NCBI GenBank assembly: GCA_963720075.1
Contig: CAVREG010000019.1
Location: 434,001-498,000, forward strand
From: PALSA-188 sp963720075
GTDB taxonomy: Bacteria > Acidobacteriota > Terriglobia > Terriglobales > Acidobacteriaceae
DNA length: 64,000 nucleotides
Direction: 5' to 3'
The position numbers and the translations under genes are program-made. Shown piece by piece: positions 45,765 to 52,964 of this stretch. The notes below the pieces were generated by a model. The model was not told where the DNA came from and made no database searches. It saw only the letters and a list, made by a program, of their open reading frames with translations. Each line of letters starts with the position of its first letter. The stretch's first letter is position 1.

Positions 45765-45781
45765 GTCGAGCTACGCTCGAC
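45765..45781. repeat. Extragenic hairpin (GAGC-N3-GCTC core)
   Basis: GTCGAGC-TAC-GCTCGAC, a perfect 7-bp stem, shares the core of the dispersed palindromes at 36.06 and 37.06 kb. It lies just past the end of the membrane-protein gene at 45798. Confidence 0.5.
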
Positions 45782-45797
45782 TAGACGGCCTGGCCCG

Positions 45798-46223
45798 TCA
45801 TCGGAGGATTCTCGAAAGCAGATAAGACCAGAACGAAGCGCAAGCGACTATGACGCCGGCAAACACATACACAGGCAACGCCGTGTGACCACCGTGGACG
45901 GCATCGTTATATAAGTAACGAAAAGAGACTCCCAGTATGGGCACCAAAGCTACGCCAACAGCCCACACTAGGCGCCCCGGGCTCTTGATCGGTTTGAAAT
46001 CAGCCCCTTGCCTGCTTGCGACGGGCGATGCTGATCGGGTATGAACATTAGAGATGCGAAGAAGATACGTACTGGCCAGGACCGCCACAAGGCCAAGGGA
46101 GCGAATAGTATAGTCATGACTTCCCACGGCGAGAGCCATGCCCCCAGATAGGAGTACCAGAACAGCTAATACGAATAGACCATATCTCTTTCTAGGCACC
46201 CCCTGAGGCATGATCACTAACAT
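45798..46223 (-). CDS. Four-helix membrane protein of unknown function
   Basis: A 141-residue hydrophobic protein not matched to a family. Predicted helices are GLFVLAVLVLLSGGMALAVG, LGLVAVLASTYLLRI, LVWAVGVALVPILGVSF and VYVFAGVIVACASFWSYLL. The loop between helices two and three is polar (about 30 residues). In-frame ATG codons at 46223 and 46211 are both possible. It is divergent from the histidine operon, with the 220-base space between them holding that operon's promoter and leader. Confidence 0.6.
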   Translation of the reverse strand: MLVIMPQGVPRKRYGLFVLAVLVLLSGGMALAVGSHDYTIRSLGLVAVLASTYLLRISNVHTRSASPVASRQGADFKPIKSPGRLVWAVGVALVPILGVSFRYLYNDAVHGGHTALPVYVFAGVIVACASFWSYLLSRILR

Positions 46224-46407
46224 GCCTCCTTTGCCGTAAGGGCCAGATAGGCCCCTTGTTCAGCCAAATCTCCGATTCTTTTGGCCCATGGGGGCGGCTG
46301 TCTGTACATGTTTATGCCCTGACAATATTTATGCCGCTTCTAATCTTACATCAGGGGATTTATTCCGTGTCGCAGTCTGCGATCCAAATTGACCGGGAGA
46401 ATGGTAA

Positions 46408-46436
46408 TTGACAGGAACGGCCCGAACTTTTAATCT
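46408..46436 (+). promoter_or_regulatory. Promoter of the histidine operon
   Basis: Perfect -35 TTGACA (46408-46413), 17-base spacer, and TAATCT (46431-46436) as -10. Transcription would begin near 46443, only a few bases before the leader-peptide ATG at 46445. A second weaker pair (CTGACA, 16 bases, TAATCT) lies about 90 bases further upstream. Confidence 0.55.
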
Positions 46437-46444
46437 AACTACGT

Positions 46445-46513
46445 ATGCTGAGCAGCCGACATCACCACCATCGCCATCACGCGCATTGCGTGCGGGTGGG
46501 TGGGTGTGTGTAG
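46445..46513 (+). CDS. hisL: Histidine operon leader peptide (seven His of 22 residues)
   Basis: A 22-codon frame ATG...TAG. Codons 6-9 are four consecutive His, codons 11-12 two more, and codon 14 a seventh, with only Arg and Ala between them. Such a density of histidine codons is the hallmark of attenuation leader peptides: ribosomes stall here when charged His-tRNA is scarce. No Shine-Dalgarno is visible, and the likely transcription start lies just before the ATG, so initiation may be leaderless. The frame ends inside the region that pairs with the antiterminator partner, as in the enterobacterial his leader. Confidence 0.87.
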   Translation: MLSSRHHHHRHHAHCVRVGGCV

Positions 46514-46595
46514 CTGAGTCGGTTCGATTTCATATTCAGCAATCACAAGATCCGGCCCGCTGACGCGATAACGTGCAGCGGGTTTTTTGTTTTTT
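46478..46595 (+). promoter_or_regulatory. Histidine attenuator: pause hairpin, antiterminator and terminator
   Basis: Three mutually exclusive pairings were found by eye. Pause hairpin: CACGC (46478-46482) with GCGTG (46488-46492), formed over the last His codons. Antiterminator: GCGTGCGGG (46488-46496) with CCCGC-TG-ACGC (46556-46566), nine pairs with a two-base bulge. Terminator: CCCGCTGACG with its complement ending CAGCGGG, then a U-tract. Ribosome stalling at the His codons would free 46488-46496 for the antiterminator and allow the his genes to be read; otherwise the terminator forms. Confidence 0.85.
46556..46595 (+). terminator. Attenuator terminator of the his leader
   Basis: Stem CCCGCTG (46556-46562) and CAGCGGG (46576-46582), with inner ACG/CGT pairs around CGATAA, followed by TTTTTTGTTTTTT. 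It lies 43 bases after the leader peptide stop and 64 bases before hisI. Confidence 0.88.
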
Positions 46596-46658
46596 GGAAC
46601 GGATCGAACGAACTCCGTCGAGGGATTGCTTAAATCATTTCGGAAAAGGGAAAAGCGC

Positions 46659-47012
46659 ATGGCTGAAATTGACTTCGAGAAGATGCAAGGACTGACTCCC
46701 GCAGTCGTGCAGGACGTTGATAATGGTGAAGTCCTGATGGTTGGGTTCATGAATCGGGACGCCTGGGAACAAACGCAGAATACGGGTTACGTCACATTTT
46801 ATAGCCGCACCCGGAACAAGCTTTGGACAAAAGGGGAAACTTCCGGCAATAAGTTAAGGCTACTTTCGGCGAGCACCGATTGTGACCGCGACACGCTGTT
46901 GTTGCAAGTCAATGTTGAGGGCGCCGGAGTAGTCTGTCATGAAGGCACGCGATCCTGTTTCACCAAAACGATCACGCTTAATCCGACCGCCGGCGGAGAA
47001 GGCAAGCGATGA
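46659..47012 (+). CDS. hisI: Phosphoribosyl-AMP cyclohydrolase
   Basis: Third step of histidine synthesis: opens the purine ring of PR-AMP. The metal ligands are seen in STDCDRDTLLLQVNVEG and CHEGTRSCF, and the substrate region in GYVTFYSRTRNKLWTKGETS. It is 117 residues with the cyclohydrolase domain only; the HisE pyrophosphohydrolase, fused to it in many bacteria, is absent and not elsewhere in the window. The ATG at 46659 has AAAAGGGA upstream. It is the first structural gene after the attenuator and overlaps hisG by four bases (ATGA). Confidence 0.96.
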   Translation: MAEIDFEKMQGLTPAVVQDVDNGEVLMVGFMNRDAWEQTQNTGYVTFYSRTRNKLWTKGETSGNKLRLLSASTDCDRDTLLLQVNVEGAGVVCHEGTRSCFTKTITLNPTAGGEGKR

Positions 47013-47878
47013 AAATCCGTATCGGGATTCCGAAAGGCAGCCTGCAGGACGCCACGCTTCAGCTTTTTGCTCAGGCAGGCCTTCAAATTCACGTTAACGC
47101 GCGTTCTTATTTTGCCTCCACCGGCGATCCGGAAATCGAGTGCATGCTCATTCGTGCCCAGGAGATGGCCCGTTACGTCGAACACAGCGCGCTGGACGCC
47201 GGCCTCACTGGGTTCGACTGGGTAATCGAAAGCGGCCTGCACGTCGAGACGGTTGCGAACTTAAGTTATAACAAGCAGAGCCGAGGCAAAGTGAAATGGG
47301 TATTGGCGGTCCCGGAAGATTCGCGGTTTCAGAGGCCGAAAGATCTTGATGGATGCATCATCGCCACCGAGCTGGTGAATGTAACCAGAAGCTATTTCCA
47401 GAGCCGCGACGTCGAGGTCAAGGTTGAATTTTCATGGGGCGCAACCGAAATAAAGCCCCCGATGCTCGCGGACGCCATTGTCGAAGTTACCGAGACCGGA
47501 AGTTCGCTCAGAGCCAACCACCTTCGCATCATTGACACAGTTCTGGAATCGAATACTCAAATTATCGCCAACAAAGTCGCGTGGACTGACCCATGGAAGC
47601 GCCGCAAGATCGAAAACCTTGCAATGATGCTGCGTGGCGCCATGGAAGCCAAGGAGAGAGTTGGACTGATGCTGAACGTCCGTAAGGAGCACCTTGATGC
47701 GGTGCTGTCGGTGCTCCCGGCGTTGAAGCGGCCGACGATCTCGACCTTGAGCGATCCTGAATGGCTTGCGGTCAACACGGTGATTGAAGAGGCAACGGCG
47801 TGGGAAGTAATTCCGCGATTGAAAGAAGCCAAGGCGCAGGGCATCGTTGAATATCCGTTGAACAAGGTGGTGATGTAA
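47009..47878 (+). CDS. hisG: ATP phosphoribosyltransferase, long form
   Basis: Committed step of histidine synthesis, joining ATP and PRPP. IRIGIPKGSLQDATLQLFAQ begins the catalytic domain; the PRPP-loop region DAIVEVTETGSSLRANHLRI is conserved. At 289 residues it carries the C-terminal ACT-like regulatory domain, so it should work as a hexamer inhibited by histidine and does not need HisZ. The start overlaps hisI and the stop overlaps the hisD ATG by one base (TAATG). It is controlled by the upstream attenuator. Confidence 0.96.
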   Translation: MKIRIGIPKGSLQDATLQLFAQAGLQIHVNARSYFASTGDPEIECMLIRAQEMARYVEHSALDAGLTGFDWVIESGLHVETVANLSYNKQSRGKVKWVLAVPEDSRFQRPKDLDGCIIATELVNVTRSYFQSRDVEVKVEFSWGATEIKPPMLADAIVEVTETGSSLRANHLRIIDTVLESNTQIIANKVAWTDPWKRRKIENLAMMLRGAMEAKERVGLMLNVRKEHLDAVLSVLPALKRPTISTLSDPEWLAVNTVIEEATAWEVIPRLKEAKAQGIVEYPLNKVVM

Positions 47879-49119
47879 TGCGGATATTGTCACGCCGCGC
47901 CGCAGCGAAGCACGTGCGCACACTTGCGGCGCGCGGGTCGCAGCGCTCGGAAATTGAACCGGCCGTGAAGCGGATTGTAGATGATGTCCGCCGAAGCGGC
48001 GACAAATCGTTGCGGGCTTACGCGGAACGATGGGATGGTCTGCAAAAGGATACGGCGCTACGAGTAGACGAAGCCGAAATTCAAGATGCGTGGAAGGCAG
48101 CGCCACTCTCGCTGCGTTCCGCTTTGCGGGAAGCTGCGAAGAACATACGCAAGTTTTGCGAATGGCAGAAGCCCAAGGAATGGAGACGAAGTTCGGGCGG
48201 CATTTCTATCGGACAAGTGGTTCGTCCTTTATCGTCGGTCGGATGTTATGTGCCGGGTGGGCGGTATCCGCTAGTCTCAACAGTGCTGATGACGGTGATT
48301 CCGGCACAGGTTGCCGGAGTAGAAAATATTCGAATCGCGTCCCCCAAGCCTCCGCCTGAAGTGCTTGCCGCTGCCGCCATGCTGGGGGTTAAGGAGTTTT
48401 ATCGAGTTGGCGGAGCACAAGCTATTGCCGCGTTGGCCTATGGCACTGAAACAATTCCGCGCGTAGATAAAATTGTTGGACCGGGCAACAGCTACGTGAC
48501 GGCCGCAAAGAAACTGGTTTCATTTGATTGCGCCATTGATTTTCTTGCGGGCCCGACCGAAATTGTTGTGTTGAGCAATACGGGGACGCCTGAATTCATT
48601 GCAGCCGATTTAGTTGCGCAGGCGGAGCATGATTCTGAAACATTGGCAGTGTTCATTACGACTTCGCTCTCTTTGGGAAAAAGCGTCGCCGCCCACGCCG
48701 AGAATTTGGCCCGTTCCAATGCGGTCGCGCAGGAATCGCTAAACCGGAATGGAGTAATTCTTGTCGCGGAATCGCTTGACCAAGCACGCGATTGGGCGAA
48801 TGCCATTGCACCCGAACACATCACGGTGGAACGAAAGGATTTACCGTTCATCAATAATGCTGGTTCGATATTTGTTGGCGATTATTCCGCGCAAGCTGCG
48901 GGCGATTACGCGTCAGGACCAAATCATGTTTTGCCCACCGCTGGAGTTGCGCGATTTCGCGGCGGGTTATCCGTGATGGATTTCTCGAAAATAATTACGG
49001 TACAGGAGCTTTCCTCAAAAGGGCTGAAGCGACTGGCTCCGGCAATCGAATATCTCGCGGAAACTGAGGGGCTCGCTGCACATGCGGAATCCATTTGGGT
49101 GAGGACTGGCCATGCTTAA
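47878..49119 (+). CDS. hisD: Histidinol dehydrogenase
   Basis: Last two oxidations of histidine synthesis, histidinol to histidine, with zinc and NAD+. Conserved parts are YVPGGRYPLVSTVLMTVIPA, KIVGPGNSYVTAAKKLV, the zinc ligands in DLVAQAEHDSETLAVF (Gln, His) and the catalytic pair in NAIAPEHITVE and GDYASGPNHVLPT. Length 413 is typical. It abuts hisG and overlaps hisC by eight bases, so the genes are translationally linked. Confidence 0.97.
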   Translation: MRILSRRAAAKHVRTLAARGSQRSEIEPAVKRIVDDVRRSGDKSLRAYAERWDGLQKDTALRVDEAEIQDAWKAAPLSLRSALREAAKNIRKFCEWQKPKEWRRSSGGISIGQVVRPLSSVGCYVPGGRYPLVSTVLMTVIPAQVAGVENIRIASPKPPPEVLAAAAMLGVKEFYRVGGAQAIAALAYGTETIPRVDKIVGPGNSYVTAAKKLVSFDCAIDFLAGPTEIVVLSNTGTPEFIAADLVAQAEHDSETLAVFITTSLSLGKSVAAHAENLARSNAVAQESLNRNGVILVAESLDQARDWANAIAPEHITVERKDLPFINNAGSIFVGDYSAQAAGDYASGPNHVLPTAGVARFRGGLSVMDFSKIITVQELSSKGLKRLAPAIEYLAETEGLAAHAESIWVRTGHA

Positions 49120-50188
49120 ACCACGAGAGGCGGTGCGCGCATTAAAGTCGTACCACCCGCCGTTGGGTAACCGGCAGGGCTTGAGGCTGGATTTCAATGA
49201 AAACACTGTTGGGTGTTCGCCGCGAGTCATGCAGCGATTGCGCACGCTCGACGCCGAGCAACTCGCGCGTTATCCAGAGCGGGAGCCGCTTGAGGCAGTC
49301 GTCGCTTCGCATTTGGGGATTCGTCCGGAAGAATTGTTGCTTACCAATGGGACGGATGAAGCTATCCATCTCGTCTGCGAAACTTATCTGGAGCCCGGCG
49401 ACGCAGCCATCATTGTTGTGCCGACGTTCTCCATGTACGAGATTTATGCATCTGCGACTGGCGCGAAAATTATTGCTGTGCCTGCGGGCGAAGAGTTTCG
49501 TTTTCCGTTGGAGAATGTTCTCGCTCGGATCAATGAGAGAACACGGTTGATTGCGGTTGCCAATCCAAATAATCCGACAGGCACGCTGGCCTCCCGGAAT
49601 GACTTACTGAAGATAGCTGAGCATGCCCCAAATAGTGCGATATTGATTGATGAAGCATACTTTGAATTCTGCGATGAGACGCTGCTGCCCGAGTTTCGTA
49701 AATTCGCCAATCTATTTGTGTCGCGAACATTTTCCAAGGCTTATGGTTTGGCGGGCCTGCGAATAGGCGTACTCGCCGGACATCCCGATCAAATGCATTT
49801 CGTGCGCCCGGTAAGTTCGCCTTATAACGTGAACTCGATCGCGCTGGCATGTCTCCCAGATGCCTTGGCTGATCAGGCTTATGTCCGGCAATATGTTGAG
49901 GAAGTCCTCGGTGGACGCGAGCGGTTGGAGCGCGAGTTGCAAGACTGGGGCATCCGCTACTGGCCGAGCCGGGCAAATTTCGTACTTATGTATTTGGGCT
50001 CCCAAGCTGCGGCATTTATTTCGGCGATGCGCCAGCGTGGAATTCTGGTTAGAGACCGCTCCAGCGACTATGGGTGTGCAGGTTGCGTTCGCATCACGCT
50101 TGGCTCGAAGCTGCAAACCGACCAGATGCTCACTGCGTTGCGGGAAGCTTTTGAACAAATCGGCATGCGGCAGAAGGTTCGCGGATGA
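49112..50188 (+). CDS. hisC: Histidinol-phosphate aminotransferase
   Basis: Pyridoxal-phosphate transaminase converting imidazole-acetol phosphate to histidinol phosphate. LDFNENTVGCSPRVMQRL is the start of the substrate site, NPNNPTGTLASR binds the cofactor region, ILIDEAYFEF holds the cofactor aspartate and tyrosine, and the Schiff-base lysine lies in SRTFSKAYGLAGLRIGVL. Length 358 is normal. It overlaps hisD by eight bases and hisB by four. A dedicated tyrosine/phenylalanine role cannot be ruled out, but position in the operon settles the main function. Confidence 0.96.
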   Translation: MLKPREAVRALKSYHPPLGNRQGLRLDFNENTVGCSPRVMQRLRTLDAEQLARYPEREPLEAVVASHLGIRPEELLLTNGTDEAIHLVCETYLEPGDAAIIVVPTFSMYEIYASATGAKIIAVPAGEEFRFPLENVLARINERTRLIAVANPNNPTGTLASRNDLLKIAEHAPNSAILIDEAYFEFCDETLLPEFRKFANLFVSRTFSKAYGLAGLRIGVLAGHPDQMHFVRPVSSPYNVNSIALACLPDALADQAYVRQYVEEVLGGRERLERELQDWGIRYWPSRANFVLMYLGSQAAAFISAMRQRGILVRDRSSDYGCAGCVRITLGSKLQTDQMLTALREAFEQIGMRQKVRG

Positions 50189-50772
50189 GAAAAGCCACTC
50201 TCAAGCGGACGACCAGGGAAACCGACATCGCAATCTCCTTGAACATTGACGGCAAAGGACGTTACAAGGTTTCGACGGGCATCCGTTTTTTCGATCATAT
50301 GCTGGAACTTTTTGCGCATCACGGGGCATTCGACTTGGAGCTGACGGCGAAAGGCGACTTGGATGTGGACCAGCATCACACGGTTGAAGACGTTGGAATC
50401 GCGCTGGGGCAGGCGTTTGCCGGAGCATTGGGCAGCAAGCGCGGAATTTTGCGCGCCGGATATTTTGTGATGCCGATGGATGAAACTCTGGCCCTCGCTG
50501 CGGTTGATTTTTCTGGACGGACGGCTGCCGTGATAGACGCCAAGGTGAAAACTCGGCTGGTCGGAGATTTGCAATCGGAACTACTATTTGATTTTTTTGA
50601 AGGATTCGCGCGCGGCGCGCACGCCAATGTTCATGCTCGCACTCTTTATGGCCGATCAAATCATCATAAGATCGAAGCCATTTTCAAAGCGTTTGCGCGC
50701 GCACTGCGAGCGGCCTGCTGGCGTGACCGGCAAATGGCGCGCTTGCTGCCCAGCACTAAAGGACTCCTCTGA
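50185..50772 (+). CDS. hisB: Imidazoleglycerol-phosphate dehydratase
   Basis: Dehydrates imidazoleglycerol phosphate. The metal-binding repeats are GIRFFDHMLELFAHHGAFDL, VDQHHTVEDVGIALGQAF and GRSNHHKIEAIFKAFARALR. At 195 residues it is the dehydratase alone; the histidinol-phosphatase domain of the E. coli fusion is missing and must be encoded elsewhere. The ATG overlaps hisC by four bases and the stop overlaps hisH by one. Confidence 0.96.
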   Translation: MRKATLKRTTRETDIAISLNIDGKGRYKVSTGIRFFDHMLELFAHHGAFDLELTAKGDLDVDQHHTVEDVGIALGQAFAGALGSKRGILRAGYFVMPMDETLALAAVDFSGRTAAVIDAKVKTRLVGDLQSELLFDFFEGFARGAHANVHARTLYGRSNHHKIEAIFKAFARALRAACWRDRQMARLLPSTKGLL

Positions 50773-51416
50773 TGATCGCAATCGTGGATTATCGCGCCGG
50801 AAATCTTACCTCGGTCAAGAAAGCGCTTGATCGAGTCGGCGCTGATTCCGTCGTTACTTCCGACCCTCAAGTTGTCTCGCGTGCGGAAAAAATCGTACTT
50901 CCGGGGGTCGGGCATTTTTCGGCAACGTCCCATTTGACAGATTCTGGATTGCGCGATGCCATCGTTAATTCCATTCAACGCGGCGTCCCGTTTCTTGGAA
51001 TCTGCGTGGGGCTGCAATGGATGCTGGAATCTAGTGAGGAAGCCCCGGAGGCAGCGGGCTTAGGAATATGGCCGGGCGAATGCGTTCGCTTCCCTGCCTC
51101 CGTAAAGTCGCCGCACGTAGGATGGAATCAGTTGGAGTTTCGCCCCGGACCTTCACGTTTGTTGCGGGGAATTCCGTCTGGCTCTTATGTCTATTTCACA
51201 CACTCCTATCGCGTTCCCTTACTCGCCAACACGGTTGCTGAGTGTGAATATGGCGGAAGATTTTCGGCTGTAGTTGAACAGGATCAAATGTTCGGAGTGC
51301 AATTCCATCCTGAAAAATCGGGGGCGATCGGGCTGAAGCTGCTGGAGAACTTTTGCTCTCTGAATCTCGCGAAATCTTGTGATTCTGAAGTCCTAACGGA
51401 ACAGAATGCTGACTAA
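50772..51416 (+). CDS. hisH: Imidazole glycerol phosphate synthase, glutaminase subunit
   Basis: Class I glutamine amidotransferase that supplies ammonia to HisF. The catalytic cysteine is in VPFLGICVGLQWMLE and the His-Glu pair in GVQFHPEKSGAIGLKLLENF. IAIVDYRAGNLTSVKKAL is the usual start. It is 214 residues and overlaps hisF by eleven bases, matching the need to make both subunits in equal amounts. Confidence 0.96.
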   Translation: MIAIVDYRAGNLTSVKKALDRVGADSVVTSDPQVVSRAEKIVLPGVGHFSATSHLTDSGLRDAIVNSIQRGVPFLGICVGLQWMLESSEEAPEAAGLGIWPGECVRFPASVKSPHVGWNQLEFRPGPSRLLRGIPSGSYVYFTHSYRVPLLANTVAECEYGGRFSAVVEQDQMFGVQFHPEKSGAIGLKLLENFCSLNLAKSCDSEVLTEQNAD

Positions 51417-52173
51417 ACGCATTATCGCCTGCCTTGACGTTGACGGTGGACGCGTCGTGAAGGGCGTACGATTTCTTAATCTTAAAGATGCGGGCGATCC
51501 CCCGGAACTGGCCGCTGCTCATAGCGAAGCAGGGGCTGACGAGATTGTGTTGCTCGATATTTCTGCAACCCATGAAAAGCGAAACACTTTGCTGGAAACG
51601 GTGAACCGAACTGCGCGACAACTGTTTATTCCATTTACGGTTGGGGGAGGCGTTCGAACTTTGGCGGATGCGGGAGCAATTTTCGACGCTGGCGCGGACA
51701 AAATCAGCATGAATTCTGCTGCGATTGCAACTCCAGATTTAATTACCGAAATCGCCAACCGGTTTGGCTCGCAGGCGGCAATTGTGGCAATTGACGCAAA
51801 GAGGAATTTGAACATGAAAGCATTTGAAGCGTGGGTACAGGGCGGGCGAAAGCAGACTGGCCGTGATGCCGTGACTTGGGCGAAGGAAGCCGAGGATCGC
51901 GGTGCAGGAGAAATATTGCTCACGTCAATGGACAAAGACGGAACGGAACAAGGATTCGATTGCGAGTTAACGAAAGCGGTCGCGGTCGCGGTAAGAATTC
52001 CGGTCATTGCCTCCGGTGGCGCGGGTAACGCGCAACACTTTAAAGAGGTTTTCAAACAAGGGCATGCAGATGCGGCATTGGCCGCTTCCATCTTCCATTT
52101 CGGTTTGAGATCTATCGCTGATTTGAAACAACAATTGCAGTTGGCCGGAATTCCAATGAGGTGCGCGTGCTGA
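51406..52173 (+). CDS. hisF: Imidazole glycerol phosphate synthase, cyclase subunit
   Basis: TIM-barrel cyclase that uses ammonia from HisH to form imidazoleglycerol phosphate and AICAR. The two catalytic aspartates are visible in IIACLDVDGGRVVKGVRF and LLTSMDKDGTEQGFDCEL. Phosphate-binding motifs are GGGVRTLADAGAIFDAGADK and IASGGAGNAQHF. Length 255. The start overlaps hisH and the end overlaps hisA by 13 bases. Confidence 0.97.
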   Translation: MLTKRIIACLDVDGGRVVKGVRFLNLKDAGDPPELAAAHSEAGADEIVLLDISATHEKRNTLLETVNRTARQLFIPFTVGGGVRTLADAGAIFDAGADKISMNSAAIATPDLITEIANRFGSQAAIVAIDAKRNLNMKAFEAWVQGGRKQTGRDAVTWAKEAEDRGAGEILLTSMDKDGTEQGFDCELTKAVAVAVRIPVIASGGAGNAQHFKEVFKQGHADAALAASIFHFGLRSIADLKQQLQLAGIPMRCAC

Positions 52174-52964
52174 TTCCCTCGATTGATTTAATGGGCGGCA
52201 AGATTGTTCAGTTGGTACAAGGCAGGAAAAAAGCATTGGAATTCGATCATTTTGAAGAGTGGATCGAGCGCTTCTCGAGATTTCCGCTGGTGCAGCTAAT
52301 TGATCTCGACGCGGCTATTGGGACAGGAACCAACGAAGCTCTGTTGCAACAATTCCTGGATCGCCTGCCTTGCCAGGTTGGCGGGGGAATTCGCTCCATT
52401 GAAGTCGCGCAGAAAATCATTGGTATGGGAGCGAGGCGGGTGATCCTCGGATCTAGCTTGATCCGCGATGGAAACATTGACTCAGAGTTCGCGGAGAACA
52501 TTTCAACCTCCCTCGGTAGTACTCGGTTGGTTTTTGGGATTGACTCGAAGGCCGGCAAGGTTGCGATCAGAGGATGGCGCGAACTAACGTCAATCACTCC
52601 CTTGGAGATGATCACATCTCTCGATCCGTACTGCGATTCCTTTCTGTACACGCACATCGAAACGGAAGGCATGATGCAAGGCATCCCGATGGACGCCGTG
52701 CGCCCCTTGCGGGCGGCGACGTCCAAACAACTGATCGTGGCGGGCGGGATCTCAACGAATGAGGAAGTGGAAAAGCTACATGGCATGGGCGTGGACGCGG
52801 TCGTTGGAATGGCGGTCTATACGGGCAAATTAGATTTGCGAGAGTATGAAGCGGGTCCGACTCCCACTCGCAAGGTAAACCGACTTGAAGTATTCTCCAT
52901 CCCGCGCTCCTCGCGCCCCGTCACAAGCAAACGAGTCAAACAACTCGACTCAGAACTCGAATGA
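52161..52964 (+). CDS. hisA: Phosphoribosylformimino-AICAR isomerase HisA
   Basis: Isomerase of the fourth histidine step, a TIM barrel related to HisF. VLIPSIDLMGGKIVQLVQGR contains the catalytic aspartate; QVGGGIRSIEVAQKII and VAGGISTNEEVEKLHGMGVD are the phosphate sites. FGIDSKAGKVAIRGWRE holds the second acidic residue. The sequence is somewhat unlike classical HisA, and the C-terminal 40 residues (after DLREYEAG) form a polar tail. Starts at GTG inside hisF, with GAGG just before it. Placed last of the eight his genes; its stop overlaps the glucoamylase start (ATGA). Confidence 0.88.
   Translation: MRVLIPSIDLMGGKIVQLVQGRKKALEFDHFEEWIERFSRFPLVQLIDLDAAIGTGTNEALLQQFLDRLPCQVGGGIRSIEVAQKIIGMGARRVILGSSLIRDGNIDSEFAENISTSLGSTRLVFGIDSKAGKVAIRGWRELTSITPLEMITSLDPYCDSFLYTHIETEGMMQGIPMDAVRPLRAATSKQLIVAGGISTNEEVEKLHGMGVDAVVGMAVYTGKLDLREYEAGPTPTRKVNRLEVFSIPRSSRPVTSKRVKQLDSELE

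Noticed and set aside
46439..46750. Minus-strand open frame of 103 codons across the his leader
   Set aside because: It is antisense to the leader peptide, terminator and hisI start, has no ribosome site, and its His/Met-rich end is the complement of the leader repeats.
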